DNA from: an uncultured Alcaligenaceae bacterium
Lineage (GTDB): Bacteria; Pseudomonadota; Gammaproteobacteria; Burkholderiales; Burkholderiaceae_B
Reading direction: 5' to 3'
Assembly: GCA_937908115.1 (NCBI GenBank)
Contig: CALEQZ010000053.1
Coordinates: forward strand, 1 to 64,000
Length of the DNA stretch: 64,000 bases
In this document: in pieces, positions 14,685 through 23,712 of the stretch
Position numbering within the stretch: the first letter of the stretch is position 1
Layout of the letters: the number at the start of each line of letters is the position of its first letter
Program-made: the position numbers and the translations under genes
The notes under the pieces: model-generated
The model's input: the letters and a program-made list of their open reading frames with translations, nothing else
What the model was told of the DNA's origin: nothing
Databases searched by the model: none

Positions 14685-17600
14685 CTACTTCAGCCAGACC
14701 CGCGCATTGCGGAACATGCGCATCCAGGGGCTAAACACCCCGCCGGAATCCGCGGGCCCCCATTTGTCCGGCGCCCAGGACATCATGACGTTGCGGGTGA
14801 CGCGCTCGGCGTGCGGCATCAGCACGGTAAAGCGTCCGTCTGCCGTGGTCACGCCGGTCAGCCCGCCCGGGCTGCCATTGGGGTTGAAGGGATAGCGCTC
14901 GGTGGGCTGGCCGCGGTTGTCGACGTAGCGCATCGCGCCGATGACCTTGTCGCGGTCGCCCTGCTGGGAAAAGTCCGCATAGCCTTCGCCGTGCGCCACC
15001 GCCACGGGGATGTGCGAGCCGGCCATACCCGCGAAGAAGATCGACGGCGAATCCATCACTTCGACCATGGCCAGCCGCGCCTCGTACTTGGCCGACTGGT
15101 TGTAGGTAAAGCGCGGCCAGTGCTCGGCACCCGGGATCATGGGCGCAAGCGCCGCCATCATCTGGCAGCCATTGCACACGCCCAGCGCAAACGTGTCGGG
15201 TCGCGCGAAGTAGGCGGCGAATTCGTCGGCCAGCCGCGGGTTGAAGCGGATGGTACGCGCCCAGCCCTCGCCCGCGCCCAGCACGTCGCCGTAGCTGAAG
15301 CCGCCGACGGCGACCAGCCCGTGCATGCCGGACAGGCTGACCCGGCCGGCCAGGAGATCCGTCATATGCACGTCGATGGCGTCGAAGCCTGCGGTGTCGA
15401 AGGCCCAGGCGGTCTCGACCTGGCTGTTGCAGCCCTGTTCGCGCAAGATGGCCACGCGCGGCCGGCGGCCGGTGGCAATGTAGGGCGCGGCGATGTCTTC
15501 CTGCGGGTCGTAGGCCACGCGCGGCGTGAAGCCCGGGTCGTCTGCGTCCTGCCAGATCTCGAACTCGGCCTTCGCGCATTCGGGGTTGTCGCGCAGGGCC
15601 ATGATGCGGTAGCTGACTTCGCTCCAGGCGCTGCCCAGTTCGGCGCGGGGCTGGCTCCAGATCTTCTTGCCGTCGCGGAAGAATTCGATGCAGTCCGAAT
15701 CGTTGAGCCCGCCGATGACGTGCGAATGCGCCGACAGGCCGGCGCCGCGCAGCACCTGCATGACCGCGTCGCGCTGGGCCGCCGGCACCTGGATGACGGC
15801 GCCGGCCTCTTCGGAAAACAGCGCCTTCAAGGTCAGCTCGTCCCGCTGCACCGCCACCTGCTCGGGGCGGATCTTGTAGTCGCCCCAGTCGGCCGCGTTG
15901 GCGTCGAAGGTCAGCATGTCCAGGTTGACCGAGATGCCGGTGTGGCCGGCAAAGGCCATCTCGGCCAGCGTCACGAACAGCCCGCCGTCGGAGCGGTCGT
16001 GGTAGGCCAGGATGACGCCCGCCTCGGCCAGGGTACGGATGGTGACGAAGAAGGCGCGCAAATCCTGGGCACTGTCGATGTCGGGGGTCTCCTCGCCCAA
16101 CTGGTTGTACACCTGCGCCAGGATGGACCCGCCCATGCGGTGGCGGCCGCGGCCCAGGTCGACTAGGATGAGCACGGTATCGCCCGCATCGGTGCGCAAC
16201 TGCGGCGTGAGCGTGCCGCGCACGTCGGCCACCGGCGCGAACGCGCTGACGATGAGCGAAACCGGCGCGATGACTTGCCGCGCCTCGCCGTCCTGCTCCC
16301 AGGACGTCTTCATGGACAGGGAATCCTTGCCCACCGGGATGGACAGCCCGGTTTCGCGGCACAGGCGGCTGACCGCCTCGACCGTGTCGTACAACGCCGC
16401 ATCCTGGCCGGGCGCGCCGCAGGCGGCCATCCAGTTGGCCGACAGCTTGATGTCTTCGACGCGCGCGACGTTGGCCGCGGCCAGGTTGGTCAGGGCCTCG
16501 GCCACCGCCATGCGGCCCGATGCGGGCGCATCCAGCACCGCCAGCGGCGTGCGCTCGCCCATGGCCATGGCCTCGCCGCGAAAGCCCTCGTAGTCGGCCA
16601 GCGTTACCGCGCAGTCGGCTACCGGCACCTGCCAAGGTCCGACCATCTGGTCGCGGCTGGACAGTCCGCCCACGGTGCGGTCGCCGATGGTGATGAGAAA
16701 GGTCTTGTTGGCCACCGTGGGATGGCGCAGCACGCGGTAGGCTGCCTCGGTCAGGTCAATGCCGGCCAGGTCCAGCGGCTGCCTGGCCCCGGGCAGGCGC
16801 TGCACGTCGCGCGTCATGCGCGGGGGCTTGCCCAGGATGACGTCGATGGGCACGTCCACCGGGCGGGCCTGGGGCGCATCATCTGCCGCACCGCCCGCGG
16901 CATGGTCGTCGACGCCCGGCAGGCCCTCGCCGTAGACGACGCGAAGCTGGCGCTCTTCGGTGGCCACGCCCACGACCGCGTAGGGGCAGCGCTCACGCCG
17001 CGCGATTTCGTCAAAGCGCGCCAGGTCCTGCGGCAGGATGGCCAGCACGTAGCGCTCCTGCGATTCGTTGCTCCAGATCTCCGCCGGCGACAGGCCGGAC
17101 TCCTCGACCGGCACGCGCGCCAGGTCAAAGATCGCGCCGCGCCCGGCGTCGTTGACGAGCTCCGGAAACGCGTTGGACAGGCCGCCCGCACCGACGTCGT
17201 GGATGGCCAGGATGGGGTTGGCCTCGCCCTGCTGCCAGCAGCGATCGATGACTTCCTGGGCGCGGCGCTCGATCTCGGGGTTGCCGCGCTGGACCGAATC
17301 GAAGTCCAGGTCGGCCGAATTGCTGCCCACGCCCATGCTGGAGGCCGCGCCGCCGCCCATGCCGATGCGAAAGCCCGGGCCGCCCAGCTGGATGAGCAGC
17401 GCGCCCGGCGGAATGGGCTTCTTGCGCGCCACGGCGGCATCGATGCTGCCCAGACCGCCGGCGATCATGATGGGCTTGTGGTAGCCCCAGCGCACGCCGC
17501 CCGCGGTCTGCTCGTAGGTGCGGAAGTACCCGAGCAGGTTAGGCCGGCCGTATTCGTTGTTGAACGCCGCCCCGCCCAGCGGGCCATCGATCATGATTTC

Positions 17601-18731
17601 CAGCGGCGAGGCGATGCGCGACGGCAGGCCGTGGTGGTCGGCCTCCCAAGGCTGGATCGCGTCGGCAAAGCGCAGGTGCGAGACGGTAAAACCGGTCAGC
17701 CCGGCCTTGGGCTTGGAGCCGCGGCCGGTGGCGCCTTCATCGCGGATTTCGCCGCCAGCGCCGGTGGAGGCACCCGGAAACGGGGCGATCGCCGTCGGGT
17801 GGTTGTGCGTTTCCACCTTCATCAGCGTGTGCACCAAGGTCTCGCGTCGCACATAGCGCGCGCCGTCCGCATCGGGCAGCCGCGCCTCGAAGCGCTGCGC
17901 GACGCCGCCTTCCATCACGGCGGCATTGTCCGAATATGCCACCACCGTGCCCTGGGGCTGGGCCGCATGGGTGGCGCGAATCATGCCGAACAGGGTCTGT
18001 TCTTGCGGCTGGCCGTCTATCACCCATTGGGCGTTGAAGATCTTGTGGCGGCAGTGCTCGCTGTTGGCCTGGGCGAACATCATCAGCTCGACGTCGGTCG
18101 GGTCGCGGCCCAGATCGCCGAAGGCCTTGGCCAGGTAGTCGATCTCGTCGTCGGACAGCGCCAGGCCCAGGCTGGCATTGGCCGCTTCCAGCGCCGCCCT
18201 ACCCTGGGCCTGGACGGGAACGGTCTGCATGGGCTTGCCCGCCAGCGGCGTGAACAGCGCCTGCCCGTCGAAGGACGCATCGACCACGGTTTCGGTCATG
18301 CGGTCGTGCAGGCAGGCAGCCGCAGCGGCGAGCTTGTCGCCGTCCAGCGACTTGGCACCCAGCAAGCCGCGCTGCGGCGTCAGCACATAGCGCACGCCGC
18401 GCTCGATGCGGCGCACCGCGTTCAACCCGCAGTTATGCGCGATGTCGGTGGCCTTGCTGGCCCAGGGCGAAACCGTGCCCAGGCGCGGGATCACCCGCAG
18501 CACCAGGCCCTCGCCGTCTTCGGGGTCGGCGGGCGTGCCGTAGTCGAGCAATTCGGCCAGGCGGGTGCGGGCCGCCTCGTCGAGGTCGGCATCGCAATGC
18601 ACGAAATGTTCGTAGCGGGCGCGGACGTCGGCCACCGGCAGGCCGGCGTCCTTCAGTCGTTGCAAGAGCCGTTCGCGGCGAAAGGGGGACAGGGCGCAGG
18701 CGCCGGGAAAAAGCAAAATGGCGTGGGACAC
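14685..18731 (-). CDS. purL: Phosphoribosylformylglycinamidine synthase, large single-chain form
   Basis: Catalyses ATP- and glutamine-dependent conversion of FGAR to FGAM, the fourth step of purine synthesis. At 1348 residues it is the long proteobacterial form: an N-terminal PurS-like domain (SHAILLFPGACALSPFR), two AIRS-type halves (KVETHNHPTAIAPFPGASTG and GGAASSMGVGSNSADLDFDS in the first), and a C-terminal glutaminase with FALGVCNGCQMMA (nucleophile Cys about residue 1186) and MPHAERVTRN. The GTG at 18731 matches the homolog start (xSHAILLFPG); an in-frame TTG at 18761 would add ten Ala/Pro-rich residues. Neither has a clear ribosome site. The gene diverges from the TRAP operon. Confidence 0.96.
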   Translation of the reverse strand: MSHAILLFPGACALSPFRRERLLQRLKDAGLPVADVRARYEHFVHCDADLDEAARTRLAELLDYGTPADPEDGEGLVLRVIPRLGTVSPWASKATDIAHNCGLNAVRRIERGVRYVLTPQRGLLGAKSLDGDKLAAAAACLHDRMTETVVDASFDGQALFTPLAGKPMQTVPVQAQGRAALEAANASLGLALSDDEIDYLAKAFGDLGRDPTDVELMMFAQANSEHCRHKIFNAQWVIDGQPQEQTLFGMIRATHAAQPQGTVVAYSDNAAVMEGGVAQRFEARLPDADGARYVRRETLVHTLMKVETHNHPTAIAPFPGASTGAGGEIRDEGATGRGSKPKAGLTGFTVSHLRFADAIQPWEADHHGLPSRIASPLEIMIDGPLGGAAFNNEYGRPNLLGYFRTYEQTAGGVRWGYHKPIMIAGGLGSIDAAVARKKPIPPGALLIQLGGPGFRIGMGGGAASSMGVGSNSADLDFDSVQRGNPEIERRAQEVIDRCWQQGEANPILAIHDVGAGGLSNAFPELVNDAGRGAIFDLARVPVEESGLSPAEIWSNESQERYVLAILPQDLARFDEIARRERCPYAVVGVATEERQLRVVYGEGLPGVDDHAAGGAADDAPQARPVDVPIDVILGKPPRMTRDVQRLPGARQPLDLAGIDLTEAAYRVLRHPTVANKTFLITIGDRTVGGLSSRDQMVGPWQVPVADCAVTLADYEGFRGEAMAMGERTPLAVLDAPASGRMAVAEALTNLAAANVARVEDIKLSANWMAACGAPGQDAALYDTVEAVSRLCRETGLSIPVGKDSLSMKTSWEQDGEARQVIAPVSLIVSAFAPVADVRGTLTPQLRTDAGDTVLILVDLGRGRHRMGGSILAQVYNQLGEETPDIDSAQDLRAFFVTIRTLAEAGVILAYHDRSDGGLFVTLAEMAFAGHTGISVNLDMLTFDANAADWGDYKIRPEQVAVQRDELTLKALFSEEAGAVIQVPAAQRDAVMQVLRGAGLSAHSHVIGGLNDSDCIEFFRDGKKIWSQPRAELGSAWSEVSYRIMALRDNPECAKAEFEIWQDADDPGFTPRVAYDPQEDIAAPYIATGRRPRVAILREQGCNSQVETAWAFDTAGFDAIDVHMTDLLAGRVSLSGMHGLVAVGGFSYGDVLGAGEGWARTIRFNPRLADEFAAYFARPDTFALGVCNGCQMMAALAPMIPGAEHWPRFTYNQSAKYEARLAMVEVMDSPSIFFAGMAGSHIPVAVAHGEGYADFSQQGDRDKVIGAMRYVDNRGQPTERYPFNPNGSPGGLTGVTTADGRFTVLMPHAERVTRNVMMSWAPDKWGPADSGGVFSPWMRMFRNARVWLK

Positions 18732-18959
18732 GGCAGCGGCAGCAGGCTGGGGATTGGGCAAACCGCGATTTTAGCCTTTCGCGCACCCCCGCCCCGGCCG
18801 CGTCGGCCGATGCTGCAGCGCGCAAGGCCGGACCGGCCCCGCCTGCGGCCGGCCACCCACGGGAAAACACGGGTGGCGCTGACGCGCCGGCGCGCTAGGA
18901 TGCTGCCTTTGCCGTATCCGCAAAGAACAAGAGCCGCAAAGGCCGAGCGCTTTCCCGAC

Positions 18960-19484
18960 ATGTCGCAACCAGATCCCGCCACGCCCGATCCCCATCCCGA
19001 ATTGCCCGAGACGCCCGAGCCGCGCACCCGCGTGCCGCTGGCCATCGAAGACTGGCTGGCTGCCGGGCTGATGGCGGTCCTGGCGCTGATTACCTTTGCC
19101 AACGTGGTGGTGCGCTACTTCACGGACCAGTCGTTTGCCTGGACCGAGGAAATCTCCATCTTCCTGATGATCGTGGTGACGCTGGTGGGCGCAAGCTCGG
19201 CCGTTGCACGCAACCGCCACATCCGCATCGAGTTCTTCGCCGACGGCGGCAGCCCGGCACGGCGCCAGCGCCTGGCCGTCTTTGGCCATGCCGTGACATT
19301 GGTCTTCTTCGTCGCGCTGGCGGTGCTGTCGGCGCGCCTGGTCTGGGACGAATACGTCTTCGAGGAAACCAGCCCCGCCATCGGCGTGCCCACCTGGTGG
19401 TATTCGGTCTGGCTGCCGGTGCTGTCGGTGGCGATTGCGCTGCGCGCGCTGGGCGGGCTGCTGCGGCTGCGGGGCCGGGCATGA
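18960..19484 (+). CDS. TRAP transporter small permease (DctQ family)
   Basis: A 174-residue inner-membrane protein with four hydrophobic segments: IEDWLAAGLMAVLALITFAN, EEISIFLMIVVTLVGASSAV, LAVFGHAVTLVFFVALAVLS and the segment around WYSVWLPVLSVAIALRAL. The RYFTDQSFAWTEE stretch between the first two and the RNRHIRIEF after the second are DctQ signatures. ATG at 18960 precedes a Pro-rich cytoplasmic head; the Shine-Dalgarno is weak. It overlaps the large permease gene by four bases (ATGA) and begins a three-gene TRAP operon. Confidence 0.92.
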   Translation: MSQPDPATPDPHPELPETPEPRTRVPLAIEDWLAAGLMAVLALITFANVVVRYFTDQSFAWTEEISIFLMIVVTLVGASSAVARNRHIRIEFFADGGSPARRQRLAVFGHAVTLVFFVALAVLSARLVWDEYVFEETSPAIGVPTWWYSVWLPVLSVAIALRALGGLLRLRGRA

Positions 19485-20779
19485 TCGCCGCCTTGCTGTT
19501 TGCCGTCTTCGCGGCGCTGATGATCGTCGGCGTGCCCGTGGGCGTGGCGCTCGGCGTGGCCGGCACGCTGGCCATTGGCATCGCCAACGCCGACGTGCAA
19601 TGGTTCGGGCTGCTGGCCGTGGCGCAGAACTTCTATGCGGGCCTGGCCAAGTATCCGCTGCTGGCCATCCCGATGTTCGTGCTGGTCGGGTGCATCTTCG
19701 ACCGTTCAGGCGTGGCCCGCCGGCTGGTCGATTTCGCCACCGCGATCGTCGGCCGCGGCCCCGGCATGCTGCCGCTGATCGCCATCATGGTGGCCATGTT
19801 CATGGGCGGCATCTCGGGTTCTGGCCCAGCGTGCGCGGCTGCCGTGGGTGCGGTCATGATCGCGGCCATGAAGCGGTCGGGCTACCCGGCGCCGTTCGCC
19901 GCCAGCGTCGTGGCCGCGGGCGCGGCCACCGACATCCTGATCCCGCCGTCGGTGGCCTTCATCATCTATTCCGTGCTGGTACCGGGCGCATCGGTGCCGG
20001 CGCTGTTTGCCGCGGGCATGGTGCCCGGCTTGCTGGTCGGCCTGGCGCTCATCGTGCCGGCCGTCTGGCTGTCGCGCCGCCACGGCATGGGCGCGCAAGA
20101 AGGCGCCCTGCCCCGCCCGCCCTTTTGGCGCAGCCTGCGCGAGGCGTCCTGGGGCCTGGCCGCGCCCGTGCTCATCCTGGGCGGCATGCGCATGGGCTGG
20201 TTCACGCCCACCGAAGCCGCCGTGGTCGCGGTGTTCTATGGGCTGTTCGTCGGCATGGCGGTCTACCGCACGATAGGCTTGCGCGACCTCTTCGTGATCC
20301 TGCGTGAAGCGGCCGAGCTGTCGGCCGTCATCCTCATCGTGGTGGCGCTGGCCGGGATTTTCGCGTGGTCGCTGTCGACGCTGAGCATCATCGACCCGAT
20401 CACGCGCGCCATCACCGGATCGGGCCTGGGCCAATGGGGCGTGCTCGCGCTCATCATCGCGCTACTGGTCGTGGCAGGCATGTTCCTGGACGGCATTTCC
20501 ATCTTCCTGATTTTCGTGCCGCTGCTGCTGCCGATCGCCAACGCCTACGGCTGGGACACGGTATGGTTTGGCGTGCTGCTGACGTTGATGGTGGCGGTGG
20601 GCCAGTTCACCCCGCCGCTGGCGGTCAACCTGATGGTGTCCTGCCGCATCGCCCGCGTTTCCATGGAAAGCACGGTGCGCTGGGTGCTGTGGCTGCTGGC
20701 TGCGATGATATTGGTGCTGGCCGCGGTCATCGCCTGGCCGCAGCTGGCCTTGTGGCTGCCGGCCAAGCTGGGCTATTGA
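19481..20779 (+). CDS. TRAP transporter large permease (DctM family)
   Basis: A 432-residue membrane protein of the ion-transporter superfamily with about twelve hydrophobic segments; it carries out sodium-driven substrate import together with DctQ. Recognisable stretches are the MIAALLFAVFAALMIVGVPV start, the GISGSGPACAAAVGAVMI loop typical of DctM, LIPPSVAFIIYSVLVPGAS and FTPPLAVNLMV near the end. The ATG overlaps the DctQ stop (ATGA). Confidence 0.94.
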   Translation: MIAALLFAVFAALMIVGVPVGVALGVAGTLAIGIANADVQWFGLLAVAQNFYAGLAKYPLLAIPMFVLVGCIFDRSGVARRLVDFATAIVGRGPGMLPLIAIMVAMFMGGISGSGPACAAAVGAVMIAAMKRSGYPAPFAASVVAAGAATDILIPPSVAFIIYSVLVPGASVPALFAAGMVPGLLVGLALIVPAVWLSRRHGMGAQEGALPRPPFWRSLREASWGLAAPVLILGGMRMGWFTPTEAAVVAVFYGLFVGMAVYRTIGLRDLFVILREAAELSAVILIVVALAGIFAWSLSTLSIIDPITRAITGSGLGQWGVLALIIALLVVAGMFLDGISIFLIFVPLLLPIANAYGWDTVWFGVLLTLMVAVGQFTPPLAVNLMVSCRIARVSMESTVRWVLWLLAAMILVLAAVIAWPQLALWLPAKLGY

Positions 20780-20842
20780 CGACCGGGCATCCGCCCGGCC
20801 GCGCCGCGGGACATCAACCTTTTTCACCCGGAGGAGAAACCC

Positions 20843-21877
20843 ATGAAAGTCCGATCCCTGTTGGGCGCTGCGCTGTGTGCCGTGCTGGGCATGACCATGC
20901 AGGCGCCGGCCGCCCAGGCGCAGCAGTACAAGCCCGAATACAAGCTGTCCATCGTCGTCGGCACCCAGTTCCCCTGGGGCCAGGGCGCGCAGATCTGGGC
21001 CGACCTGGTGCGCGAGCGCACCGACGGCCGCATCAACATCAAGATCTACCCCGGCACGTCGCTGGTCCAAGGCGACCAGACCCGCGAATTCACGGCGATC
21101 CGCCAGGGCGTCATCGACATGGCGGTGGGCTCGACCATCAACTGGTCGCCGCAGGTGCGCCAGCTCAACCTGTTCTCCCTGCCCTTCCTGCTGCCCGATT
21201 ACGCCGCCATCGACGCGCTGATCGACGGCGAGGTCGGCCAGGATCTGTTCGCCATCATCGAAAAGGCCGGCGTCGTGCCGCTGGCCTGGGGCGAAAACGG
21301 CTATCGCCAGCTGAGCAACTCCAAGCGCGAAGTCCGCAAGCCCGAAGACCTGAAAGGCCTGAAGCTGCGCGTGGTCGGCTCGCCGCTGTACATCGACACC
21401 TTCACCGCGCTGGGCGCCAACCCCACGCAAATGAGTTGGGCCGACGCGCAACCCGCCCTGGCCAGCGGCGCCGTCGACGGCCAGGAAAACCCGCTGTCGA
21501 TCTACACCGGCTCCAAGCTGCACACCGTGGGCCAAAAGTACCTGACCCTGTGGAACTACGTGGCCGACCCGCTCATCTTCGTGGTCAACAAGGAAGTCTG
21601 GAACAGCTGGTCCGAAAAGGACCGAGAGATCGTGCGCGCAGCCGCCCAGGAAGCCGCCAAGCGCGAGATCGCCATCGCGCGCAAGGGCGTGACCAAGGAC
21701 GACACCTCGCTGCTGGACCAGATCCGCGGCCACGGCGTGTCGCTGGTCGAACTGACCCCGGCCGAGCACCAAGCCTTCGTCGACGCCACCCGCCCGGTGT
21801 TCGACAAGTGGAAGAAGCAGATCGGCGAAGACCTGGTCGCCAAGGCCGAGAAGGCCATCGCCGAACGCAAGCAGTAA
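20843..21877 (+). CDS. TRAP transporter substrate-binding protein (DctP family)
   Basis: A 344-residue periplasmic receptor with a signal peptide (residues 1-27, ending APAAQAQ). The mature protein has the DctP order: GTQFPWGQGAQIWADLVRER, the FSLPFLLPDYAAIDAL stretch, LKGLKLRVVGSPLY with the Arg that usually binds a carboxylate near residue 175, and DGQENPLSIY. GGAGGAGAAACCC stands directly before the ATG. It lies 63 bp after the large permease gene and completes the transporter. The substrate is probably an organic acid. Confidence 0.93.
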   Translation: MKVRSLLGAALCAVLGMTMQAPAAQAQQYKPEYKLSIVVGTQFPWGQGAQIWADLVRERTDGRINIKIYPGTSLVQGDQTREFTAIRQGVIDMAVGSTINWSPQVRQLNLFSLPFLLPDYAAIDALIDGEVGQDLFAIIEKAGVVPLAWGENGYRQLSNSKREVRKPEDLKGLKLRVVGSPLYIDTFTALGANPTQMSWADAQPALASGAVDGQENPLSIYTGSKLHTVGQKYLTLWNYVADPLIFVVNKEVWNSWSEKDREIVRAAAQEAAKREIAIARKGVTKDDTSLLDQIRGHGVSLVELTPAEHQAFVDATRPVFDKWKKQIGEDLVAKAEKAIAERKQ

Positions 21878-21899
21878 GGCAAACAAGTAACCAGGACCG

Positions 21900-21935
21900 T
21901 GCGGTCGGTAATCCCGGCCGCATCCTTTCCATTCC
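21900..21935 (+). terminator. Possible terminator hairpin after the TRAP operon
   Basis: TGCGGTCGG (21900-21908) and CCGGCCGCA (21914-21922) pair with one G:U across a 5-base loop, followed by TCCTTTCC rather than a true T run. It lies 22 bp after the DctP stop. Termination is plausible but not strong. Confidence 0.4.
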
Positions 21936-21939
21936 TGTG

Positions 21940-22350
21940 GGTCGCCAGCGGACACCGATGCTCTCCTCGCCCGGGCTTCGCTGCAAAGACCCCGGCCCGG
22001 CAAGCCCTCACATCCGCCACACCCCGACCCGGCATTGCGCCGAACGTAGCATCCATGGCTGCCACTGGTCAGACTGACCTGTTTGCGTGCCTGCCACCCA
22101 GCCTTTGCTACCGAAAAAACGCTGCCACGAGCGATGCTCACGCGGCGGTCGCATCCGGTGCCGTTCCTGCGAAAGCAGCACCTCCCGAAGTAGGCGGCGC
22201 CCCCAGGCGCCACCAAGGAAAGAAGCCCGACGCCAAGGCTGCTAGCCAAGCCCAACACGGTGCCGACAGCCCGGTCGTGCAACCGTGGAATCCGCCGGAC
22301 GTCACAAGCGGTCGGCTACTTGCGCGGTACGGCTGTGCGTAGCGGCGATT
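21940..22350. other. Gene-free stretch downstream of the TRAP operon
   Basis: No frame here has a ribosome site, a family motif or normal codon bias; short open frames on both strands look random. The only structure I see is the perfect palindrome GGTCAG-A-CTGACC at 22067-22079, which resembles operators of GntR-family (FadR/VanR-like) repressors, but no such gene is present nearby. Confidence 0.5.
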
Positions 22351-22357
22351 CTGCATA

Positions 22358-22419
22358 CAAAAATTTTATGGAGACCTCGTAATTTTTGATTTGACGGGCA
22401 TAAGCGGGCGAAACAACAT
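22358..22419 (+). promoter_or_regulatory. Putative promoter of the opine-type cluster with AT-rich dyad
   Basis: CAAAAATT (22358-22365) and AATTTTTG (22381-22388) form a perfect dyad with a 15-base spacer, standing out from the GC-rich surroundings. Directly after it, TTGACG (22391-22396) and CAACAT (22414-22419) are spaced 17 bases apart as -35 and weak -10. A dyad just upstream of a -35 is where LysR-type activators bind; the LysR gene at the far end of the cluster is the candidate. Binding is inference. Confidence 0.45.
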
Positions 22420-22537
22420 ACGACCAAGTCGGAAAGTAGCCGGTGCCAATGGAATCCCTGGGCCGGTATGAGATGTGGCAGTTGACTTGCGGGTGATGCG
22501 TCGTCCATCCGGCCAGGCATGGCCGAGGAAACGCACA

Positions 22538-23617
22538 ATGAACAGGACGCATATCATGAAGACGGCAACTCGACGTACTTTCCTTAAAGCTTCGGTCCGT
22601 CTTGGCCTTGCCACGATAGGGGCCAGCTACCTGCGCAACGGGCATGCGGCCGAGGAACATATCTACGTCACCAGTTCCGGTGGCTCGTTCCTCGAGAACG
22701 TACGCAAGCACATGGCGGATCCGTTCGAGAAAAAGACCGGCATTAAAGTGACTCTGGTTCCCGGCACGAACCCGGCGCACGCCCTCAAGATACTGTCCAG
22801 CCGTGGCACCCCACCCTATGACGTGGCAGCGTTTGGCGGCAACGACATGTACCGCCTGATCCGGGCAAACAAGCTGGTGCCTGTCGATGAAAAAAGCGTT
22901 CCGAGCCTCGCCGACGTGCCCGAGAAGTTCAAGGCGGACTGGGAAGGTTGTGGCTCCATGTATGACTACAGCAGTGTGGGGATTGCCTATCGGCCGAACA
23001 AGATACCCGGGGGGGTGGGATCGTGGCGCGAGTTCGTCGAGCGCACGGCGGCAGGCGAGTTCGGCAAGCAGGTGTTTTTCAATAACCTGAGCTCCAATGT
23101 GCGTGGCGCCGAAGTATTGTCGATGTTCGCGAAGATATACGGCAGTGGGTTCGAAGACATCGAGGCAGCCATCGCCGCGCTCGAGCGCATGAAACCCTAC
23201 ATATTCAAGTTCTTCACCGCGTTCAACGATCCGGTCGTGCTGCTGACCAGCGGGGAAGGCGCCATCGGGCCTGGCTGGGATGGCCGTACCTTCATTGCCG
23301 AAGACTCCACCAACGGCATGGTCAAGTGGATCAATCCTTCCGAAGGTGCCGTATCGAGCGGCCCGGTGATGGGCGTGGTCAAGGGCGGCAAGGAGGAGCT
23401 GGCCAAGGAATTCATGAACTATGCCCTTGGTGAAGAAGCCCAGAAAGCATTCTGCGAAGCCATGTTTTACGGCGCGGTAAATCGCAAAGTGCAATACAGC
23501 GACAAGCTCAAGAATCGCCTGCCCAGCATCGACTCTGTTCAGCTCGTCAACACGCCGATGCTGATCAAGAACATGAGTGCCTTGGTTGACCTTTGGAACA
23601 AGCGGATTGCGACCTGA
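22538..23617 (+). CDS. Polyamine-type ABC transporter binding protein with Tat signal
   Basis: A 359-residue family 1/PotD-like periplasmic binding protein. The N-terminus has TRRTFLKAS, a twin-arginine motif, before a hydrophobic segment, so it is probably exported folded. The mature part shows VTSSGGSFLENVRKHMADPF, the PPYDVAAFGGNDMYRLIRAN stretch and GEGAIGPGWDGRTF. ATG at 22538 has GAGGA 8 bases upstream; the ATG at 22556 is an alternative. It is the first gene of an eight-gene rightward cluster of importer, hydrolase and flavoenzyme genes. The ligand is unknown; the family takes up polyamines, opines and related amines. Confidence 0.88.
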   Translation: MNRTHIMKTATRRTFLKASVRLGLATIGASYLRNGHAAEEHIYVTSSGGSFLENVRKHMADPFEKKTGIKVTLVPGTNPAHALKILSSRGTPPYDVAAFGGNDMYRLIRANKLVPVDEKSVPSLADVPEKFKADWEGCGSMYDYSSVGIAYRPNKIPGGVGSWREFVERTAAGEFGKQVFFNNLSSNVRGAEVLSMFAKIYGSGFEDIEAAIAALERMKPYIFKFFTAFNDPVVLLTSGEGAIGPGWDGRTFIAEDSTNGMVKWINPSEGAVSSGPVMGVVKGGKEELAKEFMNYALGEEAQKAFCEAMFYGAVNRKVQYSDKLKNRLPSIDSVQLVNTPMLIKNMSALVDLWNKRIAT

Positions 23618-23712
23618 CGTCTCGCGCATCGTCAGCGACTGCAATCAATACCTGTAACCCCGCACGGGTTTTCCTGCTGACATCGCGCAGCAGGCGTGGA
23701 GCGTTCGACCTG

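Noticed and set aside
14445..18900. Very long plus-strand open frames opposite purL
   Set aside because: They are antisense shadows of purL. Only the part from 18960 on is real, as the DctQ gene.
20462..22282. 600-codon minus-strand open frame opposite the TRAP operon
   Set aside because: It overlaps two well-supported genes on the other strand and has no recognisable domain or ribosome site.
21899..22356. Short open frames on both strands after the TRAP operon
   Set aside because: Random composition, no ribosome site and no motif; treated as non-coding.
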